7,099 bases of DNA. Source: Lysobacteraceae bacterium (GTDB lineage Bacteria > Pseudomonadota > Gammaproteobacteria > DSM-19610). Within the stretch, counting starts at the first letter, position 1. Every line of letters starts with the position of its first letter. The position numbers and the translations under genes were made by a program. The stretch spans positions 1 to 7,099 of the forward strand of contig JAIVHA010000167.1 in NCBI GenBank assembly GCA_020201295.1, read 5' to 3'. Below are positions 1 through 5,161 of this stretch, in pieces. A model generated the notes under the pieces. That model did not search any database. It had not been told where the DNA came from and saw nothing but the letters and a program-made list of their open reading frames with translations.

Positions 1-251
1 ACATCATCTACGTCATCGGCAAGGTCAATCGCCCCGGCAACTTCCCCGTGGTGCGCAGCGTGGACGTGATTCAGGCCCTGTCCATGGCCGGCGGCATGAC
101 CCCCTACGCCGCCGCCAACAAGATCCGCATCCTGCGCCGCGAGGGCGGCCGCCAGACCGCCATCCCCTTCGCCTACGGCGACATCGAGAAGGGCGAGAAG
201 CTGGAGCAGAACATCGTGCTGCGGGCGGGGGATGTGGTGGTGGTGCCCTAG
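1..251 (+). CDS. Polysaccharide export protein (OPX/Wza-like), C-terminal part
   Basis: This is the 3' end of a gene that enters from the left. The reading frame begins at base 3 and gives 82 residues before the TAG at 249-251. The residues VIGKVNRPGNFPV followed by VIQALSMAGGMTPYA, then KIRILRR and a final GDVVVVP, are the classic pattern of an SLBB domain in polysaccharide export proteins, which form the periplasmic and outer-membrane conduit for capsule or exopolysaccharide. The protein stops right after the GDVVVVP strand, so the C-terminal amphipathic helix by which E. coli Wza crosses the outer membrane is absent. That is typical of the short export proteins in exosortase-A loci. Such OPX proteins are thought to need a separate beta-barrel partner, and one is encoded at 1799-3031. 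The start codon, the lipobox and the export domain lie outside the window. The family is near certain; the exact subgroup is inferred. Confidence 0.93.
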   Translation, partial: IIYVIGKVNRPGNFPVVRSVDVIQALSMAGGMTPYAAANKIRILRREGGRQTAIPFAYGDIEKGEKLEQNIVLRAGDVVVVP

Positions 252-271
252 GAGGAATGGCACTGACTTAA

Positions 272-301
272 CGTCATTGCGAGCGAAGCGCGGCAATCTC
301 C
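272..301 (+). repeat. Dispersed CGTCATTGCGAG...GCAATCTCC-type repeat
   Basis: The sequence begins CGTCATTGCGAGCGAAGCG and ends GGCAATCTCC. ATTGC at 276-280 and GCAAT at 293-297 form short inverted arms. From memory, sequences of the form GTCATTGCGAGCGAAGCGAAGCAATCTC are abundant intergenic repeats in many unrelated bacteria, and this copy fits that form with only small differences. It starts 20 bases after the OPX stop codon. Its copy number in this genome cannot be seen from the window. Confidence 0.6.
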
Positions 302-319
302 TACCATGAAATCAGTCAG

Positions 320-517
320 TTGGAGAAGCTGCTGCGCGACGAAAACCTGTCACCCCGCCTGGTAAAACGCCTGGATGATCTGTTCCCGGGCACCCTGCAT
401 GTACGCGATATTGGCCTGAAGGCCGACCTACAAAGGCCCGTTTACCCGGTAGTTGCAATACATTCCCTGGCACGAGGCATGAAGTCCCTGCACGGGTCCT
501 TCGAGCGCTGGCCTTGA
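320..517 (+). pseudogene. Truncated DUF5615 (PIN-like) toxin-type gene remnant
   Basis: Read from a TTG at 320, the first 35 or so codons encode EKLLRDENLSPRLVKRLDD then LFPGTLHVRDIGL. This closely resembles the N-terminus of DUF5615 PIN-like proteins, which start with (M)KLLxDENLSPRL and continue with a LFPG-HVRD-GL block. The conserved aspartate and the DENLS motif are present. After about base 427 the similarity stops: the frame runs on through unrelated residues to TGA at 515-517, and the rest of the domain (usual family length about 110-120 residues) is missing. There is no proper ATG in this frame and no good ribosome binding site; the ATG at 306 is out of frame. DUF5615 genes are usually paired with a DUF433 antitoxin gene, and none is visible. 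I read this as a decayed gene fragment, not an active protein. Confidence 0.6.
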
Positions 518-539
518 ACCGTGCGCCTGGAATGCACCG

Positions 540-567
540 CAGTGCGGTCCGGCCTGGGCACTGTAGG
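540..567. repeat. 28-bp direct repeat, left copy
   Basis: A perfect 28-base match to 1551-1578, starting CAGTGCGGTCCGGCC and ending GCACTGTAGG. The repeat contains its own inverted arms, CAGTGC and GCACTG, separated by 12 bases, and runs directly into the GTAGG head of a REP element. The two copies bracket the toxin-antitoxin pair. Confidence 0.9.
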
Positions 568-612
568 AGCGGCGCGAGCCGCGAATGTTCGCGGCTTGCG
601 CCGCTCCTGCAG
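561..612. repeat. REP-type hairpin, inverted pair
   Basis: Arms at 561-585 and 588-612 are 25 bases each, with two mismatches and a two-base loop. Each arm is a REP unit with a GTAG or GCAG head, an AGCGGC...GCCGC stem and a GAA tail. The inner loop here is GCGA or GCAA, so this is a stem variant of the units found further along. REP pairs of this kind (BIMEs) are mobilised by RAYT transposases in other Gammaproteobacteria; no such gene lies in the window. Confidence 0.85.
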
Positions 613-666
613 GTGGAATTTTGCAATGATCGGGGGTATCTGGCCGTATGCCGGACTTGAAATGCC

Positions 667-679
667 CGGCCATTGGCCG
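667..679. promoter_or_regulatory. Possible operator of the toxin-antitoxin operon
   Basis: CGGCCATTGGCCG is a perfect 13-base palindrome ending 13 bases before the antitoxin ribosome binding site. A near-direct repeat, TGGCCGTATGC (641-651) and TGGCCGTACGC (674-684), overlaps it with a spacing of 33 bases, about three helical turns. Ribbon-helix-helix antitoxins of the DUF1778 type normally repress their own operon by binding such short palindromes upstream. The operator role is inference; no convincing -35/-10 pair could be fixed here. Confidence 0.4.
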
Positions 680-692
680 TACGCTTTCTGGC

Positions 693-698
693 AAGGAG
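693..698 (+). promoter_or_regulatory. Ribosome binding site of the antitoxin gene
   Basis: AAGGAG sits nine bases before the ATG at 708. It decides the start: the frame stays open back to 648, but the upstream ATG there has no comparable site and would add 20 residues unlike the family. Confidence 0.75.
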
Positions 699-707
699 CG
701 TCCCACC

Positions 708-1010
708 ATGACGGAATCCACATTGAATCCCTCCCGCAAGCGGGCCCGCGCCGAGCGCCTGGAGGCGCGTGTCACGGCCGAGCAGAAACGCCTCATCGAA
801 CATGCCGCCACACTGCAGGCTTGCACGGTGACTGAGTTCATGGTCACGACCCTGCAGGAGGCCGCGCGGCGCACGATCGAGGAACACCACCGCTTCGAGC
901 TTTCCCTCCGGGACAGCCAGGCCTTCGTGGAGGCCCTGCTGCACCCCGGGCCGGCCACGGATCGCCTTCGCGAAACGGTGCGTCGCTACCGCAAGGCCAC
1001 CGGCGACTGA
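708..1010 (+). CDS. DUF1778 (TacA-like) ribbon-helix-helix antitoxin
   Basis: A 100-residue protein of the DUF1778 family, the usual partner of GNAT acetyltransferase toxins (TacA-TacT, AtaR-AtaT). Residues 17-60 (RLEARVTAEQKRLIEHAA, then a segment ending TVTEFMVTTLQEAA) form the ribbon-helix-helix that dimerises and binds the operator. The charged C-terminal part, with FELSLRDSQAFVEALLHP near residues 64-81, matches the segment that wraps around and blocks the toxin. Length is normal for the family. A strong AAGGAG precedes the ATG, and the stop codon lies only three bases from the toxin start, so the two genes form one translationally coupled operon with antitoxin first. By family behaviour the protein should repress its own promoter, alone or with the toxin. 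The pair lies within an export locus and has no obvious functional link to it. Confidence 0.93.
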   Translation: MTESTLNPSRKRARAERLEARVTAEQKRLIEHAATLQACTVTEFMVTTLQEAARRTIEEHHRFELSLRDSQAFVEALLHPGPATDRLRETVRRYRKATGD

Positions 1011-1013
1011 GGG

Positions 1014-1532
1014 GTGGCCGCGGCGCGTTTGTCCGATCTGCGCATCGAGTTGCTCGGCCCGCGGCATGACCGCGCCGCGTTCTCCTGCGGCGTCGACGCG
1101 CTGGACCGGTATTTGCGCACCCAGGCCAGGCAGGAGCTGCGCAAGCACATCTCCACCCCCTTCGTGCTACTCCTTACCGATACGCGCGTGGTGGGCTTCT
1201 ATACCCTCTCCGCCGCCGCGATCGACCTGCCCGAACTGCCCCCCGAAATCGCCCGCAGGCTGCCGCGCTACCCCAGGATACCCGCGACCCTGCTCGGCCG
1301 CCTGGCCGTCGACCAGCGACATCGGGGCAGAGGATATGGACGCTACCTGCTGGCGGATGCGTTGCACCGGTGCTTGCATAGCGAGATCGCATCCTATGCG
1401 GTGATCGTCGATGCCAAGGACGATGACGCGCGCCGATTCTATGCGCGCGAGGGCTTTCTCCCCTTCCCCGACCAACCATCCCGGCTGTTCCTGCCAATGG
1501 CGGTGATCGCCGGGCTGTTCAGGCAGGATTGA
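1014..1532 (+). CDS. GNAT-family acetyltransferase toxin (TacT-like)
   Basis: A 172-residue GNAT protein. Members of this toxin family transfer acetyl from acetyl-CoA to the amino group of aminoacyl-tRNA and so stop translation. HDRAAFSCGVDALDRYLR (residues 18-35) is the family's N-terminal signature. LGRLAVDQRHRGRGYGRYLL (94-113) contains the acetyl-CoA pyrophosphate loop, R104-GRGYG-109. FYAREGF (142-148) holds Tyr143, which corresponds to the catalytic tyrosine of TacT. No key residue looks lost, so the toxin is probably active. The start is GTG at 1014, three bases after the antitoxin stop; ribosomes finishing the antitoxin most likely reinitiate here, since only the GAGGGG just upstream could serve as a binding site. 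The gene ends 18 bases before a 28-bp direct repeat that also lies upstream of the operon. Confidence 0.93.
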   Translation: MAAARLSDLRIELLGPRHDRAAFSCGVDALDRYLRTQARQELRKHISTPFVLLLTDTRVVGFYTLSAAAIDLPELPPEIARRLPRYPRIPATLLGRLAVDQRHRGRGYGRYLLADALHRCLHSEIASYAVIVDAKDDDARRFYAREGFLPFPDQPSRLFLPMAVIAGLFRQD

Positions 1533-1550
1533 CCCGATCATGGCAATACA

Positions 1551-1578
1551 CAGTGCGGTCCGGCCTGGGCACTGTAGG
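1551..1578. repeat. 28-bp direct repeat, right copy
   Basis: Identical over 28 bases to 540-567, in the same orientation, offset by 1011 bases. As on the left, its 3' end forms the GTAGG head of a REP unit, but here the REP is of a different stem subtype. Bases outside the 28 diverge on both sides. Confidence 0.9.
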
Positions 1579-1598
1579 GGTGACGCCAGTCGCGATGG
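1574..1598 (+). repeat. Single REP unit, GACGCCAGTC subtype
   Basis: GTAGGGGTGACGCCAGTCGC followed by GATGG differs at two positions from the unit at 4957-4981. One change (C to T in the stem) keeps pairing as a G-T wobble, as expected for a sequence kept for its hairpin. No inverted partner is found nearby. Confidence 0.75.
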
Positions 1599-1783
1599 AA
1601 CCGGCCCAGCGATCACGGCGGGCGAACACGAAAACCGCAAAACTTCCCGACAACGGCTGGACAGGCCAGGGGAAATCCCGGATCATCGGCACTGGAGTGA
1701 GGAGTCGCATGCCGGGCGGGTGGCCTTAGTCAGTGGAAAACGCCCCGACCACATCGGCAGCGAACATAACGATCAGAATTATA

Positions 1784-1788
1784 AGGGG
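1784..1788 (+). promoter_or_regulatory. Ribosome binding site of the beta-barrel gene
   Basis: AGGGG (1785-1788, preceded by AA) lies ten bases before the ATG at 1799. It favours that ATG over the GTG at 1733 in the same frame, because only the ATG places a signal peptide at the very N-terminus. Confidence 0.6.
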
Positions 1789-1798
1789 TCTTTTCCCA

Positions 1799-3031
1799 AT
1801 GCTGCCGAACCGTCCGAGTCGCGGCTGGCTGGCCATGGCGGCCTGCCTCAGTCTGCCCCTCCAGGCCGCCGAGTGGGTGGCGGAACCGTCCATCCAGTTG
1901 CGTGGCGAATACAATGACAATGTGCGCCTGACCACCACCGACCATGGCAGTTCCTGGGCCGCCACCCTCGACCCGCGCCTGCACCTCGCGCGCCGCACGC
2001 AGCTGTGGGACCTGGGCGCCAATGCCCGCCTGCGTGGCACCCGCTACACCGGCGAGCACAACCTGGATACGGTGGACCAGTTCCTCGACGCCAGCCTGCA
2101 GCGCCGCTTCGAGCGCGGCAGTTTCGACGCCAGCGCCGGTTACGTGCGCGACACCACCTTGCAGAATGAATTCCTGGACCAGGACACCGGCCTGGTGACC
2201 AACCAGATCGACCGCACCAGCCGCAACCTGCGCCTGGCGGGGAAGGGCATGTTCAACGAGCGTACCTTCCTGGAGGCTGCCGTTTCCTACCGTGACCTGG
2301 AGTACGAGGACGGCGCCCGGAGCAACCTGCTGGACTACGATTACTTCACGCCCTCACTGACCCTCAGCCACCAGCTCAATGCCAAGACCCGGCTGTTCGG
2401 GGTCCTCAGCCATTCCCGTCTCGACTACGACAGCGACAGTGAGTTCGAATCCAAAACCGACAGCCTGCAGCTGGGCGCCAGCCACAAATTCACCGAGACC
2501 TGGACCCTGAGCGGCTCCGTGGGCAGCCGGCGCACCCGCACCAGCTCCCTGGTGCAGGTTGCAATCCCATGCCCAGATCCTTTTGGATTTCTCACTTGTG
2601 GCTCAACTTTAGAACCACGCGACAGCCGCACCACCGGCCTGGTGTACAACCTGAGCCTGGAGCGGGAACTGGAAACGGGCAATATCAGCCTGAGCGCCTC
2701 CCGCTCCGTGACCCCCAGCAGCACCGGCTCCGAAACCGACACCACCACCGTGAACCTGTCTGGCAGCCACCGCTTTACGCCTCAATTATCGGCGCGCCTG
2801 GTCGTTAGTTACCTGCAGTCAGAGACCGTGGGCGGCACCAGCACCCAGGCCGACGCCGATCGCTACCGGGTCTCCCCGAGCCTGCGCTGGCAACTGGACC
2901 GGGACCTGGCACTGAGTGCCGGTTACCACTACACCCGGGTCACGCGCGATACCGTTACCGATGATGCTGACAGCAACGCGGTATATGTGAGCCTGGGCTA
3001 CAGCTGGCCACGCATGGCGGTGTCGCGGTAA
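1799..3031 (+). CDS. Outer-membrane beta-barrel protein of the exopolysaccharide locus
   Basis: A 410-residue exported protein. Residues 1-24 form a signal peptide with a hydrophobic core WLAMAACLSLPLQAA and a likely signal peptidase I site around residue 24. The mature part opens with the phrase IQLRGEYNDNVRLT, seen in PEP-CTERM-associated outer-membrane proteins and related barrels. After that it consists of alternating polar and hydrophobic strands such as LDASLQRRFERGSFDASAGY, LSLERELETGNISLSASRS and RYRVSPSLRWQLDRDLALSA, and it ends on a last strand AVYVSLGYSW. There are no membrane helices after the signal. Length suits a barrel of roughly 16-18 strands. It is probably the outer-membrane pore or partner for the short OPX protein upstream, though a structural role is possible. 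Residues 258 and 267 are cysteines in an AT-richer loop. The family call is firm; the pore role is inference. Confidence 0.85.
   Translation: MLPNRPSRGWLAMAACLSLPLQAAEWVAEPSIQLRGEYNDNVRLTTTDHGSSWAATLDPRLHLARRTQLWDLGANARLRGTRYTGEHNLDTVDQFLDASLQRRFERGSFDASAGYVRDTTLQNEFLDQDTGLVTNQIDRTSRNLRLAGKGMFNERTFLEAAVSYRDLEYEDGARSNLLDYDYFTPSLTLSHQLNAKTRLFGVLSHSRLDYDSDSEFESKTDSLQLGASHKFTETWTLSGSVGSRRTRTSSLVQVAIPCPDPFGFLTCGSTLEPRDSRTTGLVYNLSLERELETGNISLSASRSVTPSSTGSETDTTTVNLSGSHRFTPQLSARLVVSYLQSETVGGTSTQADADRYRVSPSLRWQLDRDLALSAGYHYTRVTRDTVTDDADSNAVYVSLGYSWPRMAVSR
2558..2617 (+). other. AT-richer segment within the barrel gene encoding a Cys-flanked loop
   Basis: By hand count 27 of these 60 bases are G or C (45%), while the surrounding gene is clearly GC-rich. 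It uses codons rare nearby (TTT, TTA, GGA, ACT, TGT) and encodes VAIPCPDPFGFLTCGSTLEP, residues 254-273. The two cysteines (258, 267) are the only ones in the mature protein. Flanking strands suggest this is a loop between two barrel strands, which could be closed by a disulfide. Confidence 0.6.
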
Positions 3032-3042
3032 GGAATGCACAT

Positions 3043-3098
3043 CCTGTAGGAGCGGCCTTTGGCCGCGAACCTTCGCGGCCAAAGGCCGCTCCTACAGG
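3043..3098. repeat. Perfect REP hairpin between the barrel and chain-length genes
   Basis: Arms of 27 bases at 3043-3069 and 3072-3098 are perfect inverted copies with a two-base CC loop. Each arm carries the REP unit GTAGGAGCGGCCTTTGGCCG. The hairpin starts 11 bases after the barrel stop and ends 33 bases before the next start codon. There is no T-run after it, so it is not a canonical intrinsic terminator. If transcribed it would form a very stable RNA stem that could protect the upstream message or cause polarity. Confidence 0.9.
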
Positions 3099-3131
3099 CA
3101 ACGATTGGGCTTATCAGGGCAATAGCAACAT

Positions 3132-4877
3132 ATGCAGGAAGAACAGAACAAAGACCTCAGGGACTACCTGGACGCCTTCAAGCGCCGGCGCTGGGCCATC
3201 ATGGGCATCGCCCTTGCGATCTTCGTCATCGGCCTGATCACGGCCCTGGCGCTGCCGCCCACCTATCGCTCGGCCGCCACCATCCTGATCGAGGAACAGC
3301 AGATCCCCAGCGAACTGGTGCAATCGACCGTTACCAGCTATGCCGCGCAGCGCATCCAGACCATCAGCCAGCGGGTCATGACGCGCCAGAACCTGATGGA
3401 CATCATCGAGCGTTTTGGTCTTTACGTGGAAGACCGCAAACGTTACACCACCGAGGAAATCCTCGAGGCCATGCGCGAGGACATCGCCCTGGACATGATC
3501 AGCGCCGAGGTGGTGGACCCGCGCACCGGGCGGCCCACTGCCGCCACCATCGCCTTTTCACTGGGGTTCCACGGTGAGAACCCGCAGCAGGTGCAGCGCG
3601 TGGCCAATGAGCTGACCACCCTCTACCTGCAGGAAAACATCCGCAGCCGCACCCTGCGCGCCGACGAGACCTACAGCTTCCTGTCCGACGAGGCCGACCG
3701 CCTGAGCGCCCAGATCGCCCAGCTGGAGGAACGCCTTGCCGAGTTCAAGACCCGCAATGCCGACACCCTGCCGGAGCTGCAGCCCCTGCTGCGCCAGCAG
3801 GCCGACCGCACCGGGCTGGAACTGTCCGACATCGCCAACCAGATCCGCTCCCAGGAGGAGCGCCGCTTCTACCTGGAGGCCCAGCTGAGCCAGCTCGAAC
3901 CCCATGGCAGCGACATCGCCCTGAGCCCCGGCGCGCGCCTGAAGGCGCTGCGTACCGAGTACATCGGCCTGGTGGCGCGCTATTCGCCCGACCATCCCGA
4001 CGTCAAGCGCCTCAAGCGCGAGATCGCCGGCCTGGAGCGGGAGACGGGTCAGGTGGAATCCAGCACCGAACTGCTGGAACAGCTCGACGGCCTGCGCACC
4101 GAACTGGCGGCGACCCGCGAGCGTTATTCCGGGGAACATCCCGATGTGCTGCGCCTGACCCGCGCCATCGCCGGCGTGGAACAAGCCATCGCCGAGGCTG
4201 GCGACAATCCGGGCAACGCTCCAGAGCGCGCCCCGGACAACCCGGCCTATGTCAACCTGCAGGCCCAGCTCAACGCGGTGGAAAACCAGCTCCGCTCCCT
4301 GGCCGGCAAGCGCGCCAGCGTCGAGGCGCACCGCGCCGAACTGGAGCAGCGCCTGGCCATCATCCCGCAGGTGGAGGCGGAGTACCGCATCCTGACCCGC
4401 AACCTGGAAAACACCACCGCCAAATACCAGGAGATGAGCGCCAAGCTGATGCAGGCCCAGGTGGGACGCCAGCTGGAGGCGGAAAGCCGCGGCGAGCGCT
4501 TCACCCTCATCGAGCCGGCGGCCCTGCCCGAGGAACCCATCAAGCCCAACCGCCCGGCCATCATCTTCCTGAGCCTGGTGCTGGCCCTGGGCGCGGGCCT
4601 GGGCTATGCCGCCGTGGCGGAGAGCCTGGACACCTCCGTGCGTGGCGTGAAGGGCGTGCTGAACGCGGTGCAGGCCGCGCCCCTGGCGGTGATCCCCTAC
4701 CTGGCCAACGACCGCGAGGTAAAGCGCGGCAAGCGCAAGACCTGGCTCATCGTCGCCCTGGTGCTGGGGGCCATCGGACTGGTGGTGCTGCTGTTCCACC
4801 TGTTCGTCAGCCCCCTGGATGTGCTCTGGTTCCGCGTCCTGCGCCGCGCCAGCAACACCACGGGGCTGGATTTGTAG
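3132..4877 (+). CDS. Wzz/GumC-type polysaccharide chain-length determinant (PEP-CTERM/XrtA type)
   Basis: A 581-residue inner-membrane polysaccharide co-polymerase that sets polymer length. After a short cytoplasmic start (DLRDYLDAFKRRRW) comes helix 1 (about 21-41) and the Wzz motif PPTYRSAATILIEEQQIP. A long periplasmic coiled-coil region follows (about 180-450). The GNVR-type end, LTRNLENTTAKYQEMSAKL, leads to the proline-rich stretch EPAALPEEPIKPNRP (461-475) and helix 2 (about 476-496). The cytoplasmic loop ESLDTSVRGVKGVL...PPLAVIPYL-like segment (497-536) is where such proteins contact their kinase. A third helix (about 538-559) and a short tail FRVLRRASNTTGLDL follow; classic Wzz proteins have only two helices. 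Residues 273-302 and 321-350 are a diverged duplication around HPDV. The kinase domain is not fused and is encoded by the next gene. The ribosome binding site is weak (AGGG at 3116-3119). Confidence 0.94.
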   Translation: MQEEQNKDLRDYLDAFKRRRWAIMGIALAIFVIGLITALALPPTYRSAATILIEEQQIPSELVQSTVTSYAAQRIQTISQRVMTRQNLMDIIERFGLYVEDRKRYTTEEILEAMREDIALDMISAEVVDPRTGRPTAATIAFSLGFHGENPQQVQRVANELTTLYLQENIRSRTLRADETYSFLSDEADRLSAQIAQLEERLAEFKTRNADTLPELQPLLRQQADRTGLELSDIANQIRSQEERRFYLEAQLSQLEPHGSDIALSPGARLKALRTEYIGLVARYSPDHPDVKRLKREIAGLERETGQVESSTELLEQLDGLRTELAATRERYSGEHPDVLRLTRAIAGVEQAIAEAGDNPGNAPERAPDNPAYVNLQAQLNAVENQLRSLAGKRASVEAHRAELEQRLAIIPQVEAEYRILTRNLENTTAKYQEMSAKLMQAQVGRQLEAESRGERFTLIEPAALPEEPIKPNRPAIIFLSLVLALGAGLGYAAVAESLDTSVRGVKGVLNAVQAAPLAVIPYLANDREVKRGKRKTWLIVALVLGAIGLVVLLFHLFVSPLDVLWFRVLRRASNTTGLDL

Positions 4878-4908
4878 CGCGCCGGGCTTACAGGGCAGTG
4901 GCGGGGTT

Positions 4909-4981
4909 ATCGCGACTGGCGTCGCTCCCACACCACCCTGACCCGCGGCCCAGCAAGTAGGAGCGACGCCAGTCGCGATGG
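4909..4981. repeat. REP inverted pair, GACGCCAGTC subtype
   Basis: Perfect 20-base arms at 4909-4928 and 4960-4979, separated by 31 bases. The right unit is GTAGGAGCGACGCCAGTCGC plus GATGG; the left unit, on the other strand, has a GTGG head. The stem GCGAC/GTCGC replaces the GCGGC/GCCGC stem of the other subtype with a compensatory pair change. It starts 31 bases after the chain-length gene. Confidence 0.88.
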
Positions 4982-5065
4982 CCAAGGGCAGACTGGGCCG
5001 GCCCGAGGCCTTGCTCAATCAATCCCTTATGCCCCCTGCCATTAAAGCCGGGAGCCGATTACCCG

Positions 5066-5133
5066 ATACACTGTATTGGATGATGCGAAAAACATGGTAG
5101 ATTTTTGACGGTCGGCGGGTGACTTTCCCGCCG
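5066..5133 (+). promoter_or_regulatory. Possible promoter and leader region of the kinase gene
   Basis: The bases before the kinase gene include the least GC-rich stretch of this gap. A weak sigma-70-like pair is TTGGAT (5076-5081) and TAGATT (5098-5103) with a 16-base spacer. ATACACTGTAT at 5066-5076 is an imperfect-centre palindrome (ATACA-C-TGTAT) that could be a regulator site. A small hairpin, CGGCGGG and CCCGCCG (5113-5119 and 5127-5133), lies in the presumed leader. None of these is strong, but together with the 284-base gap they make a fresh transcription start plausible. Confidence 0.3.
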
Positions 5134-5161
5134 CCCAGGTTCAGTATCGAGGTCCCGCAAT

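Larger units (their letters stand above)
252..707. other. Gap without an intact gene between the OPX gene and the antitoxin
   Basis: These 456 bases hold no complete gene that I recognise. In order they contain a dispersed CGTCATTGCGAG-type repeat (272-301), a truncated DUF5615-like coding remnant (320-427), a stretch with no recognisable content (about 428-539), one copy of a 28-bp direct repeat (540-567), a REP hairpin (561-612) and the control region of the toxin-antitoxin pair (about 613-707). The mixture of repeats and gene debris suggests an insertion-prone site inside the export locus. Confidence 0.75.

Noticed and set aside
312..1148. Long minus-strand open frame over the gap and antitoxin
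   Set aside because: It overlaps the well-supported antitoxin and toxin start and has no recognisable motif; it is a shadow of high-GC sequence.
540..1598. Insertion sequence carrying the toxin-antitoxin pair
   Set aside because: No transposase gene is present and the flanking repeats are direct, not terminal inverted; an IS call is not supported.
1780..1785. TATAAG as a -10 box for the barrel gene
   Set aside because: It overlaps the ribosome binding site, no -35 sits at the right distance, and the transcript would start next to the ATG.
1733..1798. GTG at 1733 as start of the barrel protein
   Set aside because: It would put 22 unrelated residues before a good signal peptide and lacks a ribosome binding site; the ATG at 1799 has AGGGG ten bases upstream.
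240..1798. Sigma-54 promoters (GG-N10-GC) sought because some exosortase loci use them
   Set aside because: Candidates near 258, 467 and 1541 had the wrong dinucleotide or spacing.
1838..1846. Lipobox (MAAC) in the barrel signal peptide
   Set aside because: The hydrophobic stretch before Cys16 is too short and continues past it to a normal signal peptidase I site; barrel proteins are not usually lipoproteins.
3043..3098. Intrinsic terminator after the barrel gene
   Set aside because: The stem is very strong but no T-run follows; the sequence matches REP units seen elsewhere in the window.
3558..5018. 486-codon minus-strand open frame opposite the chain-length gene
   Set aside because: Its composition (Gln, Gly, Leu, His rich) is what the reverse strand of a GC-rich coiled-coil gene gives; the + strand gene has clear domains.
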